Shown piece after piece: positions 1-7,533 of a stretch of 14,894 bases of DNA. A program made the translations under genes and the position numbers. Source of the stretch: Nitrososphaerales archaeon TH5896 (GTDB taxonomy: Archaea > Thermoproteota > Nitrososphaeria > Nitrososphaerales > Nitrososphaeraceae). Numbering within the stretch: the first letter of the stretch is position 1; the number at the start of each line of letters is the position of its first letter. Below the pieces are notes generated by a model. The model had not been told where the DNA came from and searched no databases. It saw only the letters and a program-made list of their open reading frames with translations. The DNA lies in assembly GCA_014523625.1 (NCBI GenBank), contig JAATVP010000173.1, positions 1 through 14,894 on the forward strand, read 5' to 3'.

Positions 1-1344
1 AAACACTTAATTGTCTTTAATGTCGTGGGTTTAGAATCGTCTAATTGCTTCTCTGATAATCTGCCCAATATTCAACAGGTTGCAGAAAAAGGGGCATACT
101 GCCCGGTCACTCCTGTTTTTCCTGCAGTCACATCTACTGTGCAGGCAAGTTTGTTAACGGGTAAGTATCCTAATGAACATGGAATAATATCGAACGGCAC
201 GTATAATAGATCAAATTACTCCGTTTCATTTTGGGAACAAGATAGCTCACTTGTTGAAGCTCAAAGGATTTGGGATCTCCAAAATAGAGGCGCATCAGGA
301 GACGTAAAGAGTGCGGTCCTGTTCTGGCAGAACACGCTTCACGCAGAATCAGACGTAGTTGTAACTCCTAAACCTATCCATCTTGAACATGACATGATTA
401 TGTGGTGCTATTCTCGTCCTCCCAATTTTTATGAAGATATTCTAAAGCCAAAGTTAGGTGAATTTCAACTAGCTTCCTATTGGGGACCGTTTGCGTCATC
501 AAAATCAACTGAGTGGATAGCTGGAGCGACGGAAGTTATATTTGAGACGCAAAGACCGTCAATACTTCTTACTTATTTTCCTCATGTCGACTATTCAGCT
601 CAACGTTTTGGAAAAAATAGCAGGGAAGTAAAAGAGGATCTGGTTAAGGCAGACAATTTAATAGGAAGGTGTATTGAAAGGGTAAAAAAATTAGGACTGT
701 TCGACTCTACAGAATTTGTAGTCTTGTCTGAATACCCATTTTGCGATGTGGAAGGATTTATCAATTTGAATCAGCTGCTCAGGGACGCAGGCTTTTTGCA
801 AGTTAGACAAATAGGCGGTTATGAGTTCATCGATTTCGAGTACAGTGATGCCTTCGCAATGGTCGATCATCAAGTAGCTCACATTTACGTAAAGTCACCA
901 GTTCAGATTGACGAAGTAAAGAAGTACCTAGACAAGATCCGTGGAATAGACAAAGTTTTATCGACAGCTAGCGAGAAGCACGAATATCGAATAGATCATC
1001 CTAAAAGTGGAGACCTAATCGCTATCTCTGAAAAAAATAAATGGTTTACCTACTACTGGTGGTATGATCCAGTTTTGGCTCCTCCATTTGCTACTACAGT
1101 GGACATCCATAGAAAGCCAGGTTACGATCCTGTTGAGCTGTTTTTCGACCAAAATAAGAAATCCATTCCTTTAGATGCAAGTCTGGTGAAAAGCTCTCAT
1201 GGAAGGCCTCTACAACTAGATAGTGAAAATTCAACTTCCATTTTCATTACAAGCAAGAAGGATGAAAGAATAAATTCACTTATGGCAAAGGATACTATAA
1301 CGTCGGCAGATTTAGGTTCATATTTTATAGAATCGTACACTTGA
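1..1344 (+). CDS. Type I phosphodiesterase / nucleotide pyrophosphatase, alkaline phosphatase fold (5' truncated)
   Basis: The frame is open from base 1, and the residues before the first possible start (GTG at 25) read KHLIVFNVVGL, the expected first beta strand. The true start therefore lies upstream of the window. Counting from the first codon, PAVTSTVQ carries the likely nucleophile Thr (about residue 44), followed by SLLTG and EHGI. HVDY (about 194-198), LSEY (about 242-245) and VDHQVAH (about 288-294) hold candidate metal ligands. TVDIHRKPGYDP and SHGRP near the C-terminus are typical of one bacterial subgroup annotated as nucleotide pyrophosphatase/phosphodiesterase. In that subgroup the usual first-strand Asp is replaced, as seen here (FNVVGL). 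From family knowledge I expect hydrolysis of a phosphodiester or phosphate monoester; the substrate is unknown. The same subgroup occurs as EboF in ebo metabolite-transport clusters, so that role is possible but unproven. It is probably cotranscribed with the isomerase 15 nt downstream. Confidence 0.85.
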   Translation, partial: KHLIVFNVVGLESSNCFSDNLPNIQQVAEKGAYCPVTPVFPAVTSTVQASLLTGKYPNEHGIISNGTYNRSNYSVSFWEQDSSLVEAQRIWDLQNRGASGDVKSAVLFWQNTLHAESDVVVTPKPIHLEHDMIMWCYSRPPNFYEDILKPKLGEFQLASYWGPFASSKSTEWIAGATEVIFETQRPSILLTYFPHVDYSAQRFGKNSREVKEDLVKADNLIGRCIERVKKLGLFDSTEFVVLSEYPFCDVEGFINLNQLLRDAGFLQVRQIGGYEFIDFEYSDAFAMVDHQVAHIYVKSPVQIDEVKKYLDKIRGIDKVLSTASEKHEYRIDHPKSGDLIAISEKNKWFTYYWWYDPVLAPPFATTVDIHRKPGYDPVELFFDQNKKSIPLDASLVKSSHGRPLQLDSENSTSIFITSKKDERINSLMAKDTITSADLGSYFIESYT

Positions 1345-1359
1345 AAAAAAGGATGGACG

Positions 1360-2211
1360 ATGAAATACTCCATCACATTGAGTTCGTTCAAGGAGATATT
1401 TGAATCGCTCACTAATGCCCTACCTGTACTAAAACAACTAAATTATGACGCCGTTGAGTTTATTGGAGAGGATTATTCAGCAAAGGACCTAGATGAATTC
1501 ATTGAGGCCTTGGCCTCGTATGACCTCAAAATTTCAGGGGTGACTGGAATGTGGGGTAACGTGAACAGCATTGCAGTGAATAGACGTCTACTCAGCGCTG
1601 ACACCGATACGGTCGAAATCGCAAGAAGATACGTGATTCGATGTATAGAACTCTGCAGGCTATTAGATGGAGAGGAATTCAATCTTTGTCTTTTCACCGA
1701 TCCATATGCCTCAGTGCCTGACTTTAGCCATAGAATACTCTCTCATGAACAGAAACTTAAATTGGTTAGGAAATCTGTTCCTCTTCTACGTGACCTTTCG
1801 AACTGCGCTAAAGACAATGGAGTACTTTTACTTCTGGAGCCTCTCAACAGGTACGCGACTCCATATTGTTGTACTGCTGCTGATGCATTACATGTCTGTG
1901 AAGCCGTAGACAATCCGAATTTTGGAATATTATTGGACACCTTTCATATGAATATTGAAGAAGACTCATTATCACATTCAATTGAATCGGCAAGTGATTT
2001 CTTGCTGCACATGCATTTTGCAGACAACAATCGGAAAATGCCCGGAAGTGGGCATCTTGATTTTAGGTCAATCTTGAAGGCCCTGAGCAAAATTGATTAT
2101 CAGCGATACGTCAGTTTTGAACCAAACTTGGAGCGGATCAGCTATCTAGAATCATTAAAAGGGGGAATTTCCTATATCAAAAGGCTAAAATCTACATGCT
2201 TCAGAGCCTGA
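1360..2211 (+). CDS. Sugar (phosphate) isomerase/epimerase, D-tagatose 3-epimerase-like TIM barrel
   Basis: A 283-residue protein of the AP endonuclease 2/xylose-isomerase-like TIM barrel family. E160 (in LLLEPLNRY), D193 (in LLDTFHMN), H219 (in HMHFAD) and E254 (in SFEPN) have the same spacing as the four metal ligands of D-tagatose 3-epimerase (Glu152, Asp185, His211, Glu246). H196 and R225 also match its substrate-binding His188 and Arg217. These residues imply a divalent-metal enzyme that moves a proton on a ketose or ketose-like substrate; hydroxypyruvate isomerase and EboE-like proteins are alternatives. The ATG at 1360 lies 15 nt after the phosphodiesterase stop, with a purine-rich AAAGGATGGA just before it, so translation within one operon mRNA is likely. 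The substrate cannot be read from the sequence. Confidence 0.85.
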   Translation: MKYSITLSSFKEIFESLTNALPVLKQLNYDAVEFIGEDYSAKDLDEFIEALASYDLKISGVTGMWGNVNSIAVNRRLLSADTDTVEIARRYVIRCIELCRLLDGEEFNLCLFTDPYASVPDFSHRILSHEQKLKLVRKSVPLLRDLSNCAKDNGVLLLLEPLNRYATPYCCTAADALHVCEAVDNPNFGILLDTFHMNIEEDSLSHSIESASDFLLHMHFADNNRKMPGSGHLDFRSILKALSKIDYQRYVSFEPNLERISYLESLKGGISYIKRLKSTCFRA

Positions 2212-2260
2212 CCTAACGCCTAGAAAGTGACGTTCTAATGCACAACTTATTTATGAACCT

Positions 2261-2270
2261 AATATTTTTA
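2261..2270 (+). promoter_or_regulatory. TATA-like element of egtD
   Basis: AATATTTTTA is centred about 27 nt before the egtD ATG (2293). This places transcription initiation at or next to the start codon, so the transcript should be leaderless or nearly so. It lies in the 81-nt gap after the isomerase gene, which suggests egtD has its own promoter. Confidence 0.5.
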
Positions 2271-2292
2271 TCAATACAATCAAAGAATAGAA

Positions 2293-3288
2293 ATGCAACC
2301 ATTCATTTCGCGTGATATCTCCTTAATCGAACACTTTGCCAGGGATATAATTGACGGCCTTTCTAAGGAGAATAATAAGAAATGGATCAAGCCAAGGTAT
2401 CTTTATGATGAATTAGGATCTAGTCTTTTTGAGAGAATATGTGAGCAGCCAGAATATTACCCATTCAGAACGGAAACAGGAATTCTCAAAAGATATGGAC
2501 AAAGAATATTCAAATTTATGGATGACGATGTCTCTGTCGTTGAATTAGGGAGTGGCAATTCAGTGAAGACGAGGATCTTGCTTTCTTCCTTACTTGAAAA
2601 GCAAAAGCATGTTTTCTATCTTCCGATTGATGTTTCTCAAGAAATTCTCTTGAGAACTACACATGACCTGAACCGAGAGTTCACTCGACTAAATACCTTC
2701 GGAATAGCTGCCGACTATTCAGAAGGGATCCGTGAGGCTTGCAACATTTCGGCTAAAAACGGAACTATGCCTGAAAGGAAATTTGTACTTTTCCTAGGAT
2801 CTACTATTGGAAATTTTGAATACCAAGAAGCTATTGAATTTCTGACTTCATTAAGAGCTAGTATGCGAGAAGGAGATTTCTTGCTTTTAGGATTTGACCT
2901 GCAGAAAGATGTTAAATTACTTGAGGATGCATACAACGATAGACTAGGGTTTACAGCTGCCTTTAATCTTAATCTACTATCCCGAATAAATCGGGAGTTA
3001 GGAGGGGAATTCAGGGAGACAGATTTTCGTCATTTAGCATTCTACAATACCGAATACCATAGAATAGAAATGAACCTGATCTCGAAAACGACACACGAGG
3101 TGCATGTGAACAGACTAGGGAGATCATTTTCCTTCTTAAAAAATGAACGAATACATACAGAAAATTCGTATAAATTTACTTTAGAAAAGATGAAAGATAT
3201 TGTTGAGCGTTCAGGGTTTCAAATTGCGGAAAATTTTCTCGATCATAACAATTTGTATTGTGTAGGTTTGATGTTTGCAAATCACTAA
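2293..3288 (+). CDS. egtD: L-histidine N-alpha-methyltransferase EgtD (ergothioneine biosynthesis)
   Basis: A 331-residue SAM-dependent methyltransferase that trimethylates the alpha-amino group of histidine to hercynine, the first step of ergothioneine synthesis. The N-terminal EgtD signature is clear: RYLYDELGSSLFERI at about 36-49 and EQPEYYPFRTETG at 51-63, containing the substrate-contacting tyrosines. VVELGSGNSVKT (82-93) is the SAM-binding glycine motif, YLPIDVS (109-115) its acidic strand, and FLGSTIGNF (167-175) carries the histidine-binding Asn174. TAAFNLNLLSRINRELG (221-237) is highly characteristic. E290 and S292 in TENSYKF match the Glu/Ser pair (Glu282, Ser284 in Mycobacterium smegmatis) that binds the substrate amine. 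Length is normal for the family. The ATG at 2293 fits the upstream TATA-like box. The egtB gene follows in convergent orientation, so the pathway pair is adjacent but separately transcribed. Confidence 0.95.
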   Translation: MQPFISRDISLIEHFARDIIDGLSKENNKKWIKPRYLYDELGSSLFERICEQPEYYPFRTETGILKRYGQRIFKFMDDDVSVVELGSGNSVKTRILLSSLLEKQKHVFYLPIDVSQEILLRTTHDLNREFTRLNTFGIAADYSEGIREACNISAKNGTMPERKFVLFLGSTIGNFEYQEAIEFLTSLRASMREGDFLLLGFDLQKDVKLLEDAYNDRLGFTAAFNLNLLSRINRELGGEFRETDFRHLAFYNTEYHRIEMNLISKTTHEVHVNRLGRSFSFLKNERIHTENSYKFTLEKMKDIVERSGFQIAENFLDHNNLYCVGLMFANH

Positions 3289-3327
3289 GAGTATCAACCA
3301 CATTTACTAAGTGAATATTCACAAGAA

Positions 3328-4698
3328 TTAGGCATCTGCGGCACATCTAAAACCTGAAAAGAGTATTCGTTCATTTGGCCTGAAATAGTTTCTATAGCTG
3401 TTTCTGATTTGCAAACATGGTGTAGCAAAGGATCCGCCTCTAAGAACCTTTTGGTTTATGGACCACTTATCGGTATATTCTGAAAATTTCGACCTAAATC
3501 GCGGATATAAACTGTACTCTGAAGAAGTCCATTCCCACACATCTCCTATCATTTGAAAACATCCAAAATAGCTTCCCCCTTGTTTGTACGTTCCGATACG
3601 TGTGGGAGCCCAAATGTTAGATTCAAGCACATTTGCGTACTTATGAACGTCCATGTCTTCTCCCCAAGGATACAGGAATTTCCGTTGTAACTTCTCATTC
3701 CAACTGGCGGCCTTCTCCCACTCTGCTTCCGTAGGAAGTCGTTTTCCTGCCCATCTAGCATATGCGCTTGCCTCGTAAAAGCTTACATTCACAACTGGTT
3801 CTTTAGGATCTAACTTAGTTTTGCCTCTAAAGTCCTTCTTCATCCAGCATCTCTCTCCTTTTTCATAGTTCCAAAAGAGAGGAGCTTTCCATTGTTGCTC
3901 TCTAACCAAATCCCACCCGTCAGCCAACCAGAGATTGAAATCCTCATACCCGCCGTGGTCTATAAATCGCAGAAAATCACCGTTGGTCACTGGGTATATG
4001 TCAATTAGGTAATTTTCGAGGTAGACTTTATGTTCTGGAAGTTCATTATCATAACAGAACTGGTCACCAGGATAACCAAGGTTGTAAATTCCTCCAGGGA
4101 TCTCAACCATTGAATGATGTAATTTGTGTGCTTTGGCACTTTCTTTAGGAAGGTCTGTCTGTGGCGCTTCGACTGGTTGCATAATCGAAGGTTGAAAATT
4201 ATCATCCGGATCGATGAATCGATTGAAGTAATACTGTAAATCGTAAATCAGTAGCTCCTGGTGCTGCATTTCATGCTGATTGGCCAGTTTTATATCGTAG
4301 TAAGCATCATCACGATAATTGATATTCCCGCTTTTTAAGAATCTTACAACTTCCTTGTCTATAAGCGATCTATATTGCAAGGTTTGTCTGATTGTAGGTC
4401 TTGGAAATCTTCCTCTCTCGGGTTTGCTTAAAATAAAATCGTACTTTTGATAGTAAGAGTTTAAGTAAGCCAAATTAATCTCCTTTGGTAGAGTTATTTT
4501 TACTCCATATTTCTCCAAAACTTTTTGGTAAAACCAGCTTACATGAGCCAAGTGCCAATTCGGTGGGCTGCCAAAGTCACTTGCCTGAATCACGGCATCT
4601 TCGTGCTTAAGCTGAGAAAATATATTAAGGGTAGTTCGCCTCGTGGACTTGAACTCTTTTGTTAGGGACTCTAACGAATCCTGAAGGACCTGCGTCAC
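3328..4698 (-). CDS. egtB: Ergothioneine sulfoxide synthase EgtB (hercynine oxygenase)
   Basis: A 456-residue non-heme iron enzyme that joins hercynine to cysteine or gamma-glutamylcysteine through an O2-dependent C-S bond and sulfoxide formation. The N-terminal DinB-like helical domain carries the iron ligands: NWHLAH (probable ligand H52) and HEMQHQE (H142, H146). From about 198 (VEIPGGIYNLG) to the end is the FGE-sulfatase/C-type-lectin domain, with RLPTEAEWEKA, GDVWEWTSSEY, LRGGSFATP and the terminal GFRCA. Length is typical. The start is GTG at 4698: an in-frame TAA ends 3 nt upstream, and a TTTATAAAT box sits 27 nt before it, implying a leaderless GTG start. Whether the sulfur donor is cysteine or gamma-Glu-Cys is not decided here. 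No egtA, egtC or egtE is in the window, so the lyase step must be encoded elsewhere. Confidence 0.95.
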   Translation of the reverse strand: MTQVLQDSLESLTKEFKSTRRTTLNIFSQLKHEDAVIQASDFGSPPNWHLAHVSWFYQKVLEKYGVKITLPKEINLAYLNSYYQKYDFILSKPERGRFPRPTIRQTLQYRSLIDKEVVRFLKSGNINYRDDAYYDIKLANQHEMQHQELLIYDLQYYFNRFIDPDDNFQPSIMQPVEAPQTDLPKESAKAHKLHHSMVEIPGGIYNLGYPGDQFCYDNELPEHKVYLENYLIDIYPVTNGDFLRFIDHGGYEDFNLWLADGWDLVREQQWKAPLFWNYEKGERCWMKKDFRGKTKLDPKEPVVNVSFYEASAYARWAGKRLPTEAEWEKAASWNEKLQRKFLYPWGEDMDVHKYANVLESNIWAPTRIGTYKQGGSYFGCFQMIGDVWEWTSSEYSLYPRFRSKFSEYTDKWSINQKVLRGGSFATPCLQIRNSYRNYFRPNERILFSGFRCAADA

Positions 4699-4720
4699 CT
4701 GTTAACATAAAGAAATATCA

Positions 4721-4729
4721 TTTATAAAT
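4721..4729 (-). promoter_or_regulatory. TATA box of egtB
   Basis: TTTATAAAT is centred at 4725, exactly 27 nt upstream of the GTG at 4698. It is the best-formed archaeal TATA box in the window and supports both the GTG start and a leaderless transcript. Confidence 0.65.
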
Positions 4730-4805
4730 CGATCTCGCCATTGTATTCTACAATTACTAAACAGTTGGCACCTATTTTAATGCGAGACGAAAATTAATTG
4801 GTGCA

Positions 4806-5024
4806 TTAATAAACTGTCGACCTACTAGCCCACCTGACGATTGTCAAAGTACTTATGGCAGAACCAACTATTCCAGCTACCAGTGCGCCTGCAGTCCTAT
4901 AATCTATAACCTCTGGCATAGCTTGGCCAAACCATTCCGCTATATCTGGCAACACTAGATATGCCGCGAATCCTATTGAGAAACCCATCACCCAGAACAC
5001 GAATATGACAAGACCTCTTGACAT
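4806..5024 (-). CDS. Small membrane protein with two transmembrane helices, function unknown
   Basis: A 72-residue protein that I do not recognise as a named family. Two hydrophobic stretches, residues about 4-26 (LVIFVFWVMGFSIGFAAYLVL) and about 45-62 (AGALVAGIVGSAISTLTIV), are joined by an acidic loop containing PDIAEWFGQAMPEVIDY, so it is probably a helical hairpin in the cytoplasmic membrane. The basic C-terminal end (RWASRS) suggests it faces the cytoplasm. The ATG at 5024 has a GGAG 11 nt upstream on its strand. A TATA-like core about 26 nt upstream lies inside an inverted repeat (5039-5061). It is a single gene, divergent from TFB. Hydrophobic patterning makes real coding likely; function is open. 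Confidence 0.65.
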   Translation of the reverse strand: MSRGLVIFVFWVMGFSIGFAAYLVLPDIAEWFGQAMPEVIDYRTAGALVAGIVGSAISTLTIVRWASRSTVY

Positions 5025-5491
5025 CTCAATCAGTTCTCCGCGTATACATTATGCCTACGCGATTCGTAGCTACCCCCAATATACCAAGCAGACGGCGATC
5101 CACAACCCATTTTGGTCATTTCGCAAATAAGCATTAATGTCAAATATTTTCACATAGATTGATAAAATATGACCCCTAAGTCCCGATTTAGATTAAATAT
5201 TCGTAGCAGGAATTGTATCTACAAAAGTTTTCAATTAAAATAAATACTTATGACCATTTCAAATAAATATAATGCCGGCTTCTGCGTTCTGACGATCAAG
5301 GTGGTTGGATATGCTCACGTAATTTGGTTCACCAAGAAAATGGTGAAAACTGTTTTTTCAATAAATTTTAAGCAATCGATGGTTGTAAACCGAGGATCTT
5401 TTTGTGCGAAAGACTCGGTCAGTTGTACCAATGAATCAGGTGTAGGGTGTGATCAGTTGAGACGAATTGAACCAGGGGTCGCAAATACAGT
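5025..5491. other. Intergenic region between small membrane protein gene and TFB gene
   Basis: This 467-nt divergent spacer contains the inverted repeat at 5039-5061 and AT-rich promoter-like stretches, for example AATTAAAATAAAT (5233-5245) and CAATAAATTTTAAG (5359-5372). Either could drive TFB with a 5' leader of roughly 100-230 nt. No TATA-like box lies 27 nt before the TFB ATG, so TFB probably has a longer leader, unlike its neighbours. An 81-codon frame (5250-5495) ends in an ATGA overlap with the TFB start, but its composition is not protein-like enough to call. Confidence 0.5.
5039..5061 (-). promoter_or_regulatory. Inverted repeat around a TATA-like core (possible operator)
   Basis: CGCGTA (5039-5044) and TACGCG (5056-5061) are perfect inverted copies separated by 11 AT-rich bases. 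Read on the minus strand, the spacer is GGCATAATGTA, centred about 26 nt before the ATG of the small membrane protein, where a TATA box would lie. This is the geometry of a dimeric repressor or activator site overlapping a core promoter. It could also be chance. Confidence 0.35.
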
Positions 5492-6658
5492 ATGACGAGC
5501 GTTGACTATTGTACGATTTGTCCTGAATGCAATTCGCGGTTGATTCACGACCAAAGTAAAGGTGAGTACATTTGCGAAAGATGTGGGTGTGTTGTCATGG
5601 ATCAGATAAATGATTATGGCCCAGAGAGTCATTCTAATGATTTCGAAGAAAAAAGTAGATTGACTAGGGCAAGCGGCCATACAAGCTTTTCCTTGCATGA
5701 CTATGGGCTGAGAACAGAGATTGGTTTTAGTTCGAAGGACTATAGCGGCAAAAACATAGATTACGCAATTGTAGAACAAATGAATACAATGAGAAAATGG
5801 CAATCTCGAATTAGGGTTGCCTCTCCAAAGGAAAGGAGACTGTCAAACGTTTTGTACAAGATTAACGAAATATGCTCCTTGCTGTCTCTTCCCAAAACAA
5901 TTACAGAAACCGCAGCAATGTTTTACCGTCTCTTTGAAAATCGGAGCGAAGCAAAAGGAAAGTCCGTGATTTGTATTGCGGCTGCTACTATCTATCTTGC
6001 TTGTAAAAAATGCAATGTGGTCAGGTCTCTTGAGGAAATTGTTAGTCCATTGGGCTCGGGTGAAAAATCTAAAGCAAATACAAGATTGGCTTCCAAATAT
6101 TATAGATCCATGGTCATGGAAATGGGAATGTTCACCGAATCTTATATTCAGCCAAAATACGAGCATCGGCATTTCGAGAATCTAGCAGAAAAACCTAGAA
6201 TTGGTCAATATTATTTAGAGGGGCCGCACAGACATAATAGTAATTTTAATAATAATAATTTGCCACGAGGCAACTTTGCAGACCAGGCGCTGCTCTCTGC
6301 TTCGACCCGAACTCCAACTCTTTCGATTATGCAACATGATATCTATCCAGTTGCCGCTGCAATAGATCAGTATATCTCTAAACTGGCCAATATGGCAAAA
6401 ATTGATACTAAGGTTGAGCGACTAGCCATCGACATAGCACACAAGACAAATGATCATCTCTTGGCGGATGGTAAATCGCCAAATGGACTTGCGGCAGCCT
6501 ATATTTATCTTGCCTCGGTGTTGTTGGGAGTAAGTTTGCTCCAAATGGAGATTTCAAGTTTTGCGGGAATCACCGAAGTAACTATACGAAATAGGTGCAA
6601 GGACATCTTGTCTTCGTTTAAGATGTCTGTAATAGTGCGGCCATTGCATAAAGAATAA
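5492..6658 (+). CDS. tfb: Transcription initiation factor TFB (TFIIB-like), divergent paralogue
   Basis: A 388-residue archaeal TFB, which bridges TBP-bound promoters and RNA polymerase. The N-terminal zinc ribbon has C10-x2-C13 and C28-x2-C31, with an extra C7. Two cyclin folds follow at about 93-215 (AATIYLACKKC, SKYYRSMVMEMG) and about 286-380 (KSPNGLAAAYIYLAS, TEVTIRNRC). Two features differ from standard TFBs of about 300 residues. The B-finger/reader sequence that normally reads GPEWRAF is here GPESHSNDF. About 70 extra, Asn/His-rich residues (about 216-285, including NFNNNN) separate the two cyclin repeats. Nitrososphaeria typically carry several TFB copies, and this looks like a specialised one acting at a promoter subset. 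The ATG at 5492 is placed just before the ribbon; no standard promoter sits directly upstream. Confidence 0.9.
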   Translation: MTSVDYCTICPECNSRLIHDQSKGEYICERCGCVVMDQINDYGPESHSNDFEEKSRLTRASGHTSFSLHDYGLRTEIGFSSKDYSGKNIDYAIVEQMNTMRKWQSRIRVASPKERRLSNVLYKINEICSLLSLPKTITETAAMFYRLFENRSEAKGKSVICIAAATIYLACKKCNVVRSLEEIVSPLGSGEKSKANTRLASKYYRSMVMEMGMFTESYIQPKYEHRHFENLAEKPRIGQYYLEGPHRHNSNFNNNNLPRGNFADQALLSASTRTPTLSIMQHDIYPVAAAIDQYISKLANMAKIDTKVERLAIDIAHKTNDHLLADGKSPNGLAAAYIYLASVLLGVSLLQMEISSFAGITEVTIRNRCKDILSSFKMSVIVRPLHKE

Positions 6659-6724
6659 GACTATGAAATAGTTGGGTTGACGAGTTCAGTAAGATTTCTT
6701 GACGAGTCGTGGTAAATCATATGT

Positions 6725-6804
6725 TCAATGACATACATACTGCGTCATTGAGCCTACCAAATGACTACGTACGAGTTGAAAAACGCTTTTTAATTCATCG
6801 TAGT
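6725..6804 (+). other. Cluster of inverted repeats downstream of TFB (possible terminator or structured RNA)
   Basis: TCAATGAC (6725-6732) and GTCATTGA (6744-6751) form a perfect 8-bp stem with an 11-nt loop. A second nested structure follows: ACTACG (6764-6769) pairs with CGTAGT (6799-6804), enclosing AAAAA-CGC-TTTTT (6779-6791). The inner hairpin ends in a T-run followed by TAATTC. The cluster starts 66 nt past the TFB stop, so it may end that transcript or be a separate structured RNA. Confidence 0.35.
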
Positions 6805-7113
6805 ACAGATTAAGGCAGCTATAGGATTAAAGATATGTATAATACCAAGGATTTATTATATCTAGCTAGCAAAATCCGACATTCGGGCCTATTCAAAATC
6901 AGAAGGATGTTCCGTAATAACATGTGCCTGCCATAGGATATTGAGACAAGGCAATTGTGATGACTTGAATGAAATGGATTTCTACTTATTGGGTATTTAT
7001 TGGCCAAACCGGCAAAGGCAGACTAAATGGAGATTATAGCGTCTAAGTACAAGGCATTTTTTATCAATAATTGGCCGAAAAGAAGAGCAGTAGCTCCTTT
7101 TATTAGCATACAA

Positions 7114-7122
7114 CTTATATTA
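7114..7122 (+). promoter_or_regulatory. TATA box of the S25e gene
   Basis: CTTATATTA is centred at 7118, 27 nt before the ATG at 7145, consistent with a leaderless ribosomal-protein transcript. Confidence 0.6.
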
Positions 7123-7144
7123 AACAAATACAAGTTGGAATTCC

Positions 7145-7489
7145 ATGGGCGGCGTGAAAAAGAAGCCAGTAGGTTCTAGTGCGAAAAGTAAAGACTCAAC
7201 TAACGCATCAGGCACCAACCAAGCTCAATCTCAAACCCAGAAGAAAGAAGATTCAAAGAAATCAACTGGGAGTAGGCAGAAATTATCAGTTGCGATTGAA
7301 GAAGCAGTAGGGAGAAAAGCCTTGCAGAATATGAAAGCCGTTACAGTCCAGGCACTAGCGAGAAATTTAGGTGTAAAAATATCTGTGGCTAATTCTTTTA
7401 TAAGAGCCATGGAGACTAAAGGTTCGGTTAAAGTGGCCGGTGGATATAGTGGACATCGCATTTATCAAACAGTAGTTCAGGAAGCATAG
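7145..7489 (+). CDS. rps25e: Small-subunit ribosomal protein S25e
   Basis: A 114-residue protein of the archaeal/eukaryotic S25e (eS25) family, a small-subunit protein absent from Bacteria. Residues 1-45 are a lysine/serine/glutamine-rich basic tail (GGVKKKPVG, KKEDSKKS). Residues 46-110 form a winged helix: SVAIEEAVGRKALQNMKAV, ARNLGVKISVANSFIRAME and GSVKVAGGYSGHRIYQ are diagnostic. Length is normal for archaeal members. It starts at ATG 7145, 27 nt from a TATA box. It is a single-gene unit, with its 3' end facing the cyclophilin-like gene 44 nt away. Confidence 0.92.
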   Translation: MGGVKKKPVGSSAKSKDSTNASGTNQAQSQTQKKEDSKKSTGSRQKLSVAIEEAVGRKALQNMKAVTVQALARNLGVKISVANSFIRAMETKGSVKVAGGYSGHRIYQTVVQEA

Positions 7490-7533
7490 TACGCAATGCG
7501 GTTATCTTCATAACGAACTGAATTAGCTTCCTA

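Larger units (their letters stand above)
6659..7144. other. Intergenic region TFB to S25e
   Basis: In 486 nt the inverted-repeat cluster at 6725-6804 and the S25e TATA box at 7114-7122 are the only signals I can support. A 62-codon minus-strand frame at 6819-7007 lacks promoter, motif or protein-like composition and is not called. No tRNA-like fold was recognised. Confidence 0.5.

Noticed and set aside
5250..5495. 81-codon plus-strand frame ending in an ATGA overlap with the TFB start
   Set aside because: The overlap is suggestive of translational coupling, but the sequence has no motif or domain, and the AT-rich element (5233-5245) is too close to its ATG to serve as its promoter.
5453..6172. 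Two minus-strand frames antisense to TFB (116 and 109 codons)
   Set aside because: They lie opposite clear zinc-ribbon and cyclin-fold coding sequence and have no features of their own.
6819..7007. 62-codon minus-strand frame in the TFB-S25e gap
   Set aside because: No promoter, ribosome site or motif, and unremarkable composition.
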